Positions 54,845 through 64,000 of a stretch of DNA of 64,000 nt are shown piece by piece. The position numbers and the translations under genes are program-made. Location of the stretch: contig NC_060247.1 of the NCBI RefSeq assembly GCF_921293095.1, forward strand, positions 112,859,111 to 112,923,110, read 5' to 3'. Positions within the stretch are counted from its first letter, which is position 1; every line of letters starts with the position of its first letter. This DNA comes from Ischnura elegans. Its lineage: Eukaryota; Arthropoda; Insecta; Odonata; Coenagrionidae. The notes beneath the pieces are model-generated. The model had not been told where the DNA came from. It ran no database searches and saw only the letters and a program-made list of their open reading frames with translations.

Positions 54845-55606
54845 TTATTGTCATTCGTCAACAATCCTAAGATTGGTTTGACGCAGCTCTCCTATTTGCT
54901 AACCTTTTCATTGCGACGTATTTCTTCTACATCCCTTATGACCTGTCCTATGTAACTAATTCGGAGACGTCCCGTGCCCTTCTTCCCTTCAACTTGTTCT
55001 CCTACTATTGTTTTCGTCAAGCCATCATGCCTAAGAGTGTGGCCAACTAGGTTGTCTCGTCTTCTGCTTAAGGTTTTTAGGAGGCTTCTCTTTTCTCCCA
55101 CTCTTCTTAGCACTTCCTCGTTGCTTACACGGTCAATCAATTTTATCTTGCTCATTCTTCGGAAGCACCACATTTCGAATGCTTCCACTCTTGAATTCTC
55201 TGCTGCTATCATCGTCCAAGCCTCGCTTCCATAGAGGAACATACTCCATATGTAGCATCTGATGAATTGTTTCCTTACTTCTATGCTTGTATTCTCAGCT
55301 GTAAGAAGATTCTTTTTGTAGAAAGCCCTCTTTGCCTGCGCTATTCTGACTACATCTTTCTTGATTCGCCCATTGCTGGTAATTTGGCTTCCCAGGTAAG
55401 AAAACTCTTTCACCTCTTCAAGCTTATGCTTTCCTAGAATAATGTTTGTCTTATCCTCCTCTCTTTAGCTGCATACTAATATCGTAGTCTTTTTTTGTTG
55501 GTTTTTAGGAGATTTCTCTTTCCTCCCACTCTTCATAGCACTTACTCATTACTTACACGGTCTACTCGTTTTATCTTCATCATTTTTCGGTAGTACTACA
55601 CTGCTG
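54845..55606 (-). mobile_element. LINE family A 3' end, minus strand, with extra fragment
   Basis: A 173-codon open frame (54892-55413) carries FSYLGSQITSNGR, AKRAFYKKNLLTAENTSIE, FLYGSEAWTM, FEMWCFRRMSKIKLIDRV, VGEKRSLL and TGRLRISYIGQVI, close to 34983-35551. The 3' tail lies at 54845-54890 (TGACGAATGAC). Beyond 55490 a second, partial copy of the VGExxxLLK segment is joined in the same orientation, so this is a rearranged insertion or internal duplication. Confidence 0.85.
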
Positions 55607-56030
55607 AAAATTATATCATACTTCATGGACATGTATGCCGTAATAATGAAAAAAACATTATCGGAATCTGTAAGCCCGCAGAATTTAAAAATTCCCATTA
55701 TTTTCAGAACATGCCTCCTATACTCTTAAGCAATGATTCCCTCGCCAGCTCCTTCGTCATCCATTCCTTATCATAAGCTTCTCCCTCTCTTCTTGTTATC
55801 CTTTTCTGCTTAGTCTATTTTCCCTTTATACGCCGCTCAAATAAAGTTGTCGATATTTTTACAGAAACATACTCTGGTTACCCTCTGGGGTATTGACTTG
55901 TAAGTATTGAGGAGCCTGAGGATAATTCAGAAAACTATACCGTGGGAAAATCTGAATTTCTACGTCATGTCATTATTTGCTTGCTATGAGTCTTAGGACG
56001 AACTCAGATGGTCTCAAGTGGTACTTACCC
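55607..56030. other. No recognised feature
   Basis: No coding or repeat pattern recognised. Confidence 0.45.
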
Positions 56031-56032
56031 CG

Positions 56033-56405
56033 TCGTGGAAAAGTATCTGTGGCTCATATTTTTCCAAATGCGCTTCTCTACATGCAGTTTTAGGTATTTG
56101 TGTTGGGTATGTTAGGTATTTGTTTTAGGTATCTGTGTATGGGGTAAGATGTTAAGTATTTGAGAAACATGCATTTTTCAAATACTTAACATCTTACCCC
56201 ATTCTAGGAAAATAAATGTGGATAATATTTTTTTCCGAATGCGTTTCTACATAACACACACATTTATTTTAAAATATGCGTTTCTATTTGGAATGCATTT
56301 CTTACCCACCGTAACACCGTACTCCACGCTGGAAAAATAACTGGTTAAAAATTTTCCGAATGCATTTCTGTAAATTTGAAATGCATTTTTCGAATACTTA
56401 ACGGG
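56033..56405. repeat. Degenerate direct repeats around a hairpin
   Basis: Three related units start near 56033, 56204 and 56329. Each has GGAAAA, a TGTGG-like block, TTTTTCCGAATGCGTTTCT-like sequence and ACTTA/ATACTTAAC. Spacing is irregular. Confidence 0.55.
56141..56200. repeat. Perfect hairpin, 23-bp arms
   Basis: 56141-56163 and 56178-56200 are exact inverted copies beginning GGGGTAAGATGTTAAGT, with a 14-base loop GAAACATGCATTTT. It sits within the direct-repeat cluster, as if two flanking units meet in opposite orientation. Confidence 0.9.
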
Positions 56406-56410
56406 AGAGT

Positions 56411-57978
56411 TTCGGAGATGAGATGAATACATGCAGAAACATCCCTATACTAAATGAATTCATTTGCAACTGGTTTTCCCGTTCGAAATGGGAGGAACGG
56501 AATAAATTGTGGACGGCAGCGATCTCCCATTCCAATTCCCCCCCCCCCTCTCTCTCTCTGCGTTCCCTGCGTTCTTCTCGATGCACTGTGACCACTTCCG
56601 TCGTGGCCTCTGCCTTTTACTCATGGGTTACCAATCTCTTACGGTCGTGACTATTCAGAATGTTGCAATGTCGTTCTTTTGTTTGTGCTTCGGAAATAGC
56701 CAGCCAGATATGAAAAGGCATTCAAGAAACATTACACGAAAGTGAATGCGGTTTATGAATGTATCGAAGGCGCTTACTTAGCCCTTAACTCTTAACAATG
56801 GATTGCTGATGGCTAAATGCGAGATATTGCGCATATAGCCATCTTTAGAAGGGCCTCCAGAGTTGCTATTCATTTAAATGCATGGGAAATGCACCTGTGA
56901 ATTTTTTTTCGACATTTTGGAGGAGGTATACACCTGGGTGATATTTTACTTCATTAACCCCTCGAAAAGTTTTTCACCTCATGTTTAATTAATTTTTTAA
57001 TAATATTTTGAGAATTTTTCCATATTAAATACATGGGAGTCGGCTATATTTAGGGGGCCCGGACGGGCTAAAGCTTGGCTTCCTTTCGCGGTGTATAGCG
57101 ACAGCGATTTGAAGTTTAGTGTTATTTGGAAAACGGTTATGTCGCCATGAAATTTCGGACGGAAAAAGATGTACTAGCTGGCGGCGATTGAAATTATTTT
57201 ATTTTAACCTCAAATATTGGGATGTGGTCAATTGTAATTTTTCTTGTCGTTTGATCAAAACTCTATTGGTGTGCTAACACATTATCTCTTATAGTGCTTC
57301 GCGGTCTCATTAGTTCTTTGATGGTCATTTGTCGGTAAGCACGCGTAGTTTGCGCTTCCACATTCCTCCGCGCGTGTCGCTGCTGCTCTATCCCACTCTC
57401 GCATCGCCTTTACTTCTCGATGATGCGCAATGATTTGAAATTACTCAGCCGCGATTCTTCGATTATTCCCCTAAACTGACCGTGCGTCGCTCAAATCCAT
57501 TTGAATTGGTTTTTGAACCGCTTTATCAGTTTAGAGATTTCAACAATTGAAGGCGGTAGTTATGTCTCTGCAAAACAAAATTATGAATTCAAAATTTTCG
57601 GAAATTCAGTCAGACAACTACTGTAATAAAGCTTTGAAAAGTACAATTTGTACTTCCACGTACTACGTCGAAACCTAGGTCGTCCTTCAATATATTTATC
57701 TTGAATTAAAAGTTTTACTTTTCTTTATTTTAGGTAGATTACATGATTCTCGAGACAACGAATTAAAAAATACTACTTTCTCTTTGCCAAATTACATCAA
57801 AATACAAAGTTTGGCTGCGTAGCTATGAGATTTGGCTATGTCTATGGATTTTTTTCTCGGTCACTGCTTCATCCCACATTTTAAATCTACTCAACTCTGC
57901 TATCCGATTGCCATTGCATCGGTCATTTGATTATATCTCCTGGATATAGACAGTTACTTATACCACTTATTTTATAAG
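56411..57978. other. No recognised feature
   Basis: No named repeat. A short pyrimidine-rich run lies at 56540-56580, and 57350-57430 is slightly GC-richer. No coding pattern. Confidence 0.45.
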
Positions 57979-58022
57979 AGCGCGACCCGGGTTTCAATGA
58001 GTAATCATCATCATCAGGCGCT
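57979..58022 (-). ncRNA. Hammerhead ribozyme core, nearly complete
   Basis: Self-cleaving RNA motif. On the minus strand, in order: AGCGC (stem I, 58022-58018), CTGATGA (58017-58011), a single T, GATGA-TTAC-TCATT (stem II of five pairs including one G-T, 58009-57996), GAAA (57995-57992), CCCGGG, T, C (57991-57984), then GCGCT (57983-57979), which pairs exactly with AGCGC to close stem I. All invariant core bases (C3 to A9, G12-A14, A15.1-T16.1, C17) are present. Stem III, ACCCGGGT, is a loopless palindrome, which suggests action as a dimer. Predicted cleavage follows C57984. The extra T before stem II recurs in the decayed copies nearby. Confidence 0.75.
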
Positions 58023-58324
58023 AATTATAATTTGTGTATCTTGTTGTTACCTAGTTACTAAATGAGCTTTGCGAGATTCCAAATGCCTTATTTTTTATGG
58101 CTGTCATATTTTCAAATCACCATATACGTTACTCTTTCTGTCCAAACCTCTATTGTTTTTCGTACTATACAATTTCCTTCTACTTATAGACATGTATCGC
58201 CCTGTAGGAGCCTGAAGAACTCAGCAGATTCATGAATACCATTACCAGTGCTATGTATGTAGAGACGTACGCTCTGTTAGAGCAATTCAACTTTTTTGGA
58301 TGCACAAAACGGATGCAAAAGTAA
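58023..58324. other. No recognised feature
   Basis: Upstream flank (minus sense) of the ribozyme; probably Penelope-type terminal sequence, but not delimited. Confidence 0.4.
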
Positions 58325-58855
58325 GGACTTAAGGAAGAGAATTTCGTAATATATGGAGGCGTTCATGAATAGGAAAGAAAGAGAGGATAATTATGTAAGA
58401 TAATAAGAATAGGCTTGTGAAGAGTATGATCAGGAGTGTAGCGCTTTACATTGAGGAAACATGGACGCATAGGAAGAAGAACGGGAAAAGACTGGAGACG
58501 TTCGAAATGTAGGTGTGGAAAAGAATGGAAATGGTGGAGCGGACGGAGAGGTGGGGGAACGACGAAGTGCTGGACATGGTGGGTGAGGAGAGAGGGTTTC
58601 TTGATTAGATACGAAGGAGACAGAAGGTATGGATGGGTCGAGTACTTAGCGGGGGGAGCATGTTGAAAACAGTATTTGAGGGTAGAATGTTGAGTAAACG
58701 AGGGAGGGGAAGTAAGAGAATAGGATTTTTAGATGGAACTAAAGGAAGTAGATCTTATCGTGAAATGAAGAGGGAAGTCCATGAAAGGAGTGTATACTGC
58801 CAGAATACTTCGTAATATCTCCATGAAAACCAACCGTAATCGGTGAACCACTTTG
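58325..58855 (+). mobile_element. LINE family B 3' part (longest copy)
   Basis: In broken frames reads LVKSMIRSVALYIEETWTHR, RLETFEM, a stop, VWKRMEMVERTERWGNDEVL, DMVGEERGFL, IRRRQKVWMGRVLSGGSMLK and GRMLSKRGRGSKRIGFLDGT. This is the post-catalytic C-terminal region of a LINE (ALYGSETWTL...LExFEMWxWRRM), with CCATGAAAACCAACCGTAATC before its end. Confidence 0.8.
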
Positions 58856-59005
58856 ATAGAGTAATTGTAAAAGCCCCTTTGCCCATGTTGGTGTGAAATG
58901 AATAAAAATCCGCTGTAATTATTTCAATGAGCTCTATTTCCTTCCTTTTTCATTTCCCATAGTATCTGTTTTATTGCGTAATCATACATGACCAACTACA
59001 TATTT

Positions 59006-59383
59006 CAACATAAGTTTAGTTAACACGGTTGTAACCTGCTAACTTTCGTTACATAAAATGGAGCTTTTATATTGCCGGCCTTTCTTAAATTGTTTTGCAC
59101 CTGGTGATAACTCTGTAGGTTGAAACACGCTGTGTTTTGAAATAAAGATTGTGGAATTGTTCACCAGTTAATTAATTTATCTTACACTTCCACAAGCCCG
59201 AATCCAACGATATTTAAATTTTATTTTATTTAACGGATTTTTGGATGTTACAATCGTATTAACTAAACATGTTTCTGAAGTACTTGGCCTTGCATAGTCG
59301 CGAGGTCCTCCGACAAATATAAAAGTTCCATTTTATTTATCGAAAGTCAGCAGGTTACAATCGTATTAACTAAACTTATGTTG
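59006..59383. mobile_element. Penelope-like terminal inverted pair
   Basis: 59006-59081 is repeated inverted at 59310-59383 (CAACATAAGTTTAGTTAA, TTGTAACCTGCT and AAAATGGA.CTTTTATAT shared). A further direct scrap, TACAATCGTATTAACTAAAC, lies near 59247. The inner part contains a hammerhead-like core. Inverted terminal repeats are a known Penelope-like arrangement. Confidence 0.5.
59101..59136 (+). ncRNA. Decayed hammerhead-like core
   Basis: CTGGTGA (one change from CTGATGA), T, an AACT...GGTT hairpin, GAAA, then CAC-GCT-GTG-TT as a small stem III with loop. Stem I does not pair. Followed by GAAATAAAGATTGTGGA, the motif shared with the other copies. Confidence 0.45.
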
Positions 59384-59880
59384 AAGTATGTACTGGGTCA
59401 TGTACCGTCATGTATCGAAGGTCCCTCAGTTTGGAGATTGGAGAGCGGAGGATCGCCTCGTGTGCCCCGCCGTCCCCCCTCTCCCGGAAATAAACCCACC
59501 CTATTTATGGCCTCCACTCTCTGTTTATTTAATTTTTCAGGCCGTCTCTACATTCCTCCCCCTTCGAGGGTGTTCGCTCGTGGTTCCTCGGGAACGAAGC
59601 GTGTCCGCTATACAATGTATCTGGAGACTTGCTCCCCACACACCGTAGCTGCAATCAAAATTGATTGGTAACCATACATTGTACTAGCTTAGTAACCATA
59701 AACAAACATGGCTGGAACGTATGTGTCAAAATTATTGTTTCCATTTTGTTAATTTACCAATTTATGAAACTGAATTTGATCCTTTTTTATTACATTGTCT
59801 ATTACATATTTTGTCTTTTACTGTAAATTATTGTACTTTTGTATATTTTATGGCCCTATATTTTGTTTATATCTCAATAT
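59384..59880. other. No recognised feature
   Basis: Open frames in 59378-59671 overlap a CG-rich patch and have no recognised domain. Confidence 0.4.
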
Positions 59881-59883
59881 CTT

Positions 59884-59990
59884 GTCAATTTTCATTTCAA
59901 GCCCTGATGAAGGTTCAAAAATAAATCGAAAAGTTGGCAAAAATTGAATTTTAATTTTTCATCTCAAGACCTGCACTCCAAGAAACTCAT
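59884..59990 (+). mobile_element. Penelope-like terminal remnant
   Basis: CCTGATGAAGG, a spacer, CGAAAAGTTGGC, then AAAATTGAATTTTAATTTTTC. The CTGATGA box is intact, but the GAAA box is followed by AGTTGG rather than a GTC-type site, so no complete ribozyme is evident. Confidence 0.35.
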
Positions 59991-60503
59991 TTAGTATTAA
60001 ATAAGAGGTCAAGAAAAGAAAAAATACTCATTTTATTGTACCTGCAATCATCATGCATGACAGCTAACGGTCTCCTCCACAGCCTATTTCATGGGCTTAT
60101 TTGTTTTGTGCAGATTAAATACATAGACGTAGGTGTACATGCAATGTTTTCGATTTAATCGTATTCTTTATATTTCGGGATTCCCTCGAGCGCTATAATG
60201 TGCTATTCGAAAATTCATCCATGCCTCAATATTAGGAATGTCTATTCGTGTCAATTTTTTTCCAGTCCAGTTCAATTCCAGTCCTATTCTATATCCTGTA
60301 CCTTTCCATGCCCGCTGAAGAGTACAGCCTTCGCGGAATTATTTTTATTCAATTACTTTACGGTAATAAAACGTTCAATAATTGATATTAGCGTTGTCTC
60401 AGAAGTGTGGTGGTCCAGGATAATTGTTAGTACCTGAATATTCGATGCCACGATGAATGTGGAGGCAAGAAGCTTTTAGTGGGAAATCGTCTTTCCTTAT
60501 GAA
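59991..60503. other. No recognised feature
   Basis: No coding or repeat pattern recognised. Confidence 0.45.
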
Positions 60504-60710
60504 TATTGGAATAAAAGGTAATTGTATTATTCAACTATTATAATTAATGCGTATGACATGTTTCGGCTAACAGAGCCATCATCTAGTATACAAGACCTTG
60601 TTTTTTGTCTCCAAATAATAGTTTTGTGACCCGAAACGCGTCGCTTGCTTTAAATAATTGTGGAGAAGTATAACTACCTTTTATTTCAATATACAAAACT
60701 TCCACTCTTT
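60504..60710. mobile_element. Penelope-like inverted terminal segments, head to head
   Basis: A minus-strand segment (60591 to 60504) and a plus-strand segment (about 60620 to 60710) diverge from a common centre. Each has a GAAAC box, then a T/A-rich run, then TAC-CTTTTATT-CAATAT. The minus member keeps a hammerhead-like core; the plus member keeps CCGAAACGCGTCGC and TTTAAATAATTGTGGA. Confidence 0.5.
60551..60591 (-). ncRNA. Decayed hammerhead-like core
   Basis: Minus strand GTATA, CTAGATGA (CTGATGA with an inserted A), T, GGCT-CTGTT-AGCC (perfect stem II), GAAA, CATGTC (ACATGT self-complementary stem III), ATAC. GTAT and ATAC could restore stem I if one A is bulged. Confidence 0.5.
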
Positions 60711-61844
60711 CACGCTTGCATCGGTTGAACTCATTGCCTTATGAATGCTAACTAATACTAATACGAATCACTGATGAGTTTACATGGGCGAACTGAAAGC
60801 CACGTTATTATTTTTCAACTTCAACACACCGAAAAGAGCACAGTGAGACCTCTTCATCGAGAGACCTACAAAAAATAACCACCGACGACGTCAAACATCC
60901 ATGCTCTATATAGGGGCCTACCTACCTAGCAGGCGTGATTCGAAGCCGCTATTTTCGGTACGGTAGAACCAGGGACACATGCAAACAACTTTCACCCTGA
61001 GCTCATGCAAATCGTTTAGAAATTCCCAAAAATGACAATCATAGAAATGAGAGGAAATCAAAAGTATACCTGCCGTTTTATGGGTATTCCGAGAAATATG
61101 GACTAGTTGTTTAGGTATCATTTTTCGACCGATATTAAGTATTAAAGCCATCGGCGTGCCCTAACTTCAAATTGAGGTTTATTCTAAATGATGAAACCAT
61201 TTAAAAAAATATGTAAATTAAATTATTTAAAAAAAGTGCTAAATTTATTAAATTAAATTGATATCGCACATTATAAAAAACTTTTAAACTTCCTCTTTTG
61301 GTTGGTATAATGATTGTTCATCATGGATTTGTACTTGAATAAATACGAAGTTCTGAAAATGGGTCCATCATAGAGAATTACCTTGTGAAAATGAATTTTT
61401 TAAACGTTTTTCGGCGATTGATTATGAGTAGAAACCTCTGCATGTGACTAAAAACACCTCTCTTATTGAGTTCTTGTGGATCATGTTTGAGAACGGAATT
61501 GTAGTCTTCGAGAGTGAGGTGGTGCGACTTTTTCCGTCGGAATTTTATCCTCCGTTGTTACGAGTGGCAAGGTCTCGCATAATAAAGGGCTGTTCCCTCT
61601 CTCTTTTTTTATTGCCCCCGTTTCCCTTCCCCGGCGGGAATTATTTAGGCGGCCGAATGCTATTAGGGGCCGACCCTGGCCGTAAACATTCGGACCTGAC
61701 GTCTTTCTTCCTTCGCTTCTAGTTGTATTGCCTTACGCCGCGTTCCTGTCGTGGTTCTACCAAAAATATCTCTATTTTGTTTGAAGTCTTTAAATGGAAA
61801 TTGGAAGAGGTGGTGAATTCTGTTATTTTAGGGGAGGAGGATAA
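60711..61844. other. No recognised feature
   Basis: AT-rich, with a CG-bearing patch at 61600-61690. No known family. Confidence 0.45.
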
Positions 61845-62435
61845 CTAGTGATGGAAGAAGCAAGAAAGAAGTTATTAGCAGTATAGCTGAAGTGAAGAGA
61901 GCATTCCATTGAAAGAAAGATCTACGTACGGCGGAAAATTTGGGCACGAAATAAAGGAAACAGTTTCACAGAACTTATATTTGGAGTATGCTTCACTAAG
62001 GAAGTGAGGCATGGACAATGACAGCAGCGGAGAAATTTAAGGTAAAAACCTTCGAAATGCGGTGCTACAGAAAAATGAAGAGGATCAAATGAATCGACCG
62101 AGTTAGTTGTCAGGACTTCCTAAGAGCAGTAGGAGAGAAGAGAAGCGTCATGAAAACCTTGCTAAGAAGACGGAAAAGAGGCCATCATGTCACAAGATAT
62201 GCCATGTATGATATGATACCTTGTGACATGATGGCCTGATGAAGACAATCGACGAGGGAAAGTACATGACAAGGACGGATAAGGAAGACCTCGAATTAAA
62301 TATATGGACCAGGTAAAGAAGTATGTGAAAGAGAAGAGATACGTAGGAGTGAAAAGATTAGCTGATGGGAGAATTAAGTGGAGAGCTGCCTGAAACCAAT
62401 CTTAGGATTGTTGACCAATGATGATGATGATAATT
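61845..62435 (+). mobile_element. LINE family A 3' end, decayed
   Basis: In broken frames: TSDGRSKKEVISS, VKRAFH, a LxTAEN-like stretch, YIWSM, GSEAWTMTAAEKF, FEMRCYRKMKRIK, then a C-terminal region ending in the TGATGATGATGATAA tail at 62435. A local duplication of a CACAAGATATGCCATGTATG region inserts about 40 bp near 62190-62230. Confidence 0.8.
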
Positions 62436-63000
62436 AAGGCAGGTGTGTATTTTTTTGGAGTAGTTTCAATGGTAAAGTAACCATGGAAAAAAATAGCTTG
62501 ATCGCCCACTATTTGACCCAGCCGTACCGAGTTTTTTTGTTTTACAGCTCCTTTTCATCTACAAATTCCTTAAAAAAATAAGATAGTCCCTGGCGTAACT
62601 ATTGCCAGATGATACTGAGTGTTCGACGAAATCAAGGCCGTGCAATAAATCACCCCTTGGAAGTTTGCATTGTTTTTTCTTGCTGGTTCAACATCAAATT
62701 GCCTGCTATACGTTGGTGATTCCTAGTTTTTTAAAGGGTTTTTACGGCAGACATTGTGGTTAATCTGAAATAAGATCAACCTTTGCTAGGAAAAGTTATT
62801 TTCCCAATTAAATTATCAATAATTATTAAATTATAGATGTGTTAAAAGCCTATATATTATAGTGAACTTTAAGGCTTCCCGCAATTGCTTTAAGTTATGC
62901 AATAGTGAATCACCTTAAACTCAGTATTCCAATTTTCAAATAATAGACAGGTAGTATTGGTCTCTCCCCGAGTAAGGTTGGCCATCTTAATTGTCCTCGA
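62436..63000. other. AT-rich, nothing recognised
   Basis: No coding or repeat pattern recognised. Confidence 0.45.
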
Positions 63001-63345
63001 AGCCTGCATAGATGCCGTGACTTGGCGGAGCGCGTGTACGTTGTTACCAATAAATTTGTGAGCAGTCGGGAACACTCACAAGAAAACGAAGCATATCCTA
63101 GTGTTGGAGTGTGTCGCGAAATTTGCGTGTGCGCGTGTACTGCGGCCCAACGTGCATGCGCGGCCAAACCTATTCGCCAAGTCTCGTCGCGTCGTGCCTT
63201 GCTTACGATCAGCTGTGAGTGCTCCGCCAGCAGTCGCCTGGCTGTATCGCTGTACCCTATTTTCTTGTTCGAATTGCAGAAATTTCGCTGTCTACTTCAG
63301 CCGTCCTACATTAGCCTTGCCGTCTAAATCAATCTTTCTTGCAGT
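63001..63345 (+). promoter_or_regulatory. Weak promoter-like CpG patch
   Basis: 63010-63260 is relatively GC- and CpG-rich with GTGCGCGTGTACTGCGG and GCATGCGCGGCC. No convincing initiator was fixed. TCTTTCTTGCAG at 63334-63345 would be a good splice acceptor. Confidence 0.2.
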
Positions 63346-63485
63346 TGCCTTCTTATTTCGTTGCGTTGAAGTATTTACTTATAAAAAATATTAAAGTTCT
63401 ATCAAAGATAAGACAGGAAGTTTCCATCTATTTATTCCTGCACTCAAAACCTGATGCGATCCACGCTCCGCACAGGACGATAACC

Positions 63486-63543
63486 ATGCGAAAATTGAAA
63501 CAAAAACGTGAGTTGCGAGTGAAGGAATCCAGTTTGCCATTGG
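63486..63543 (+). other. Possible short coding exon
   Basis: ATAACCATGCG provides a start context. The frame reads MRKLKQKRELRVKESSLPL, then GTGAGA as a possible splice donor. Nineteen residues are too few to identify anything. Confidence 0.15.
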
Positions 63544-63559
63544 TGAGATGTACCTACTG

Positions 63560-64000
63560 GGGTTAGTGGTTGCTTCGCGAGCAACTGCGGTTAGTCTTGG
63601 GGCGATGCTTTACGAGTTAATGGACGTAATCTTTGGCGTTGGCCGTCGCGGAAGGGGGGCGCCTGCGTCGAAGAAGGAGAGGTTTTCATGGAAGAAAAAC
63701 CCAATGGAGTGATCTGGAAAGGACGAAGGTAATGGTGCCTGCCGGTCTCATCAACGCGAAGGGCGAAATTATGATCACCTGAGGGCGAAATGAGGGAAAG
63801 GGGATGGAATAACTGTGGGAACGTCCTCAGCTGCTGGCCTTTTAAAAGAGAGAGTGGGAATGACGCGCATTACTCTCCCGAGATGGCGCAGATATCCTCG
63901 TGGGGTGGCAGTTTGTATGTGTGGAAATGAGTTCCCTCCCCGGTTCATTTCCTTCTTTCGACGCTTCATAGAGCGAGTGGTTAATAAATCATTTCCGTCC
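63560..64000. other. No recognised feature
   Basis: GC content rises modestly. Frames here are unrecognised. Confidence 0.4.

Noticed and set aside
60630..60645. A second complete hammerhead at the plus-strand CCGAAACGCGTC
   Set aside because: The CTGATGA box and stem II are missing upstream; only the downstream half of the core remains.

Overview
This window looks like repeat-dense animal DNA, most likely from an insect. The evidence is AT-rich sequence, LINE, Penelope-like, hAT, Helitron and SINE remnants typical of arthropods, short CpG-bearing patches, and splice-like rather than operon-like structure. The repeat set reminds me of odonate (damselfly or dragonfly) genomes, but that is only an impression. 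I see no bacterial operon, CRISPR array, rRNA, or intact host protein gene. The open frames present are short, and nearly all are chance frames or decayed transposon pieces.

Layout. 1-3.5 kb: 3' ends of LINE families, a tRNA-derived SINE and a hAT-type MITE. 4.2-5.9 kb: a minus-strand Helitron remnant with readable PIF1-like helicase code, cut by a hAT MITE. 6-12 kb: scattered MITE, SINE and LINE scraps and a foldback element. 12.3-15.3 kb: a large inverted repeat, then a three-layer nest (LINE, then hAT, then a 669-bp MITE). 15.9-16.6 kb: CR1-like LINE tail. 18.2-22.9 kb: hAT MITEs and a TA-flanked element holding two more copies of the 669-bp MITE. 23.07-23.92 kb: the best host candidate, a GC/CpG-rich stretch with an arthropod-style initiator, a DPE-like site and an ATG next to a strong splice donor. 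25-28.3 kb: hAT MITE, SINE and a dead reverse-transcriptase fragment. 29.4-31.0 kb: a 1.57-kb TIR element with subterminal repeats and an internal minisatellite. 31.5-36 kb: LINEs interrupted by a hAT and by a PIF/Harbinger-like MITE with an exact empty site. 36-42 kb: tandem duplications, hAT MITEs, SINEs. 43.4 kb: Penelope-like GIY-YIG remnant. 44-49 kb: LINE fragments and hairpins. 49-52.6 kb: little recognisable. 52.6-55.6 kb: LINE fragments and a 138-bp-arm TIR element. 56-60.7 kb: a perfect hairpin and several Penelope-type terminal segments, one with a nearly complete hammerhead ribozyme core. 61.8-62.4 kb: LINE. 63.0-63.5 kb: a weak promoter-like patch.

Taken together, the window records successive transposon waves more than a gene neighbourhood. 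The non-autonomous hAT elements carry 8-bp target duplications, nine of them at 7/8 or 8/8 identity, so their boundaries are firm. The most interesting signals are the hammerhead-type ribozyme at 57979-58022 (minus) and its decayed relatives, which share a downstream AATAA...GTGG motif.
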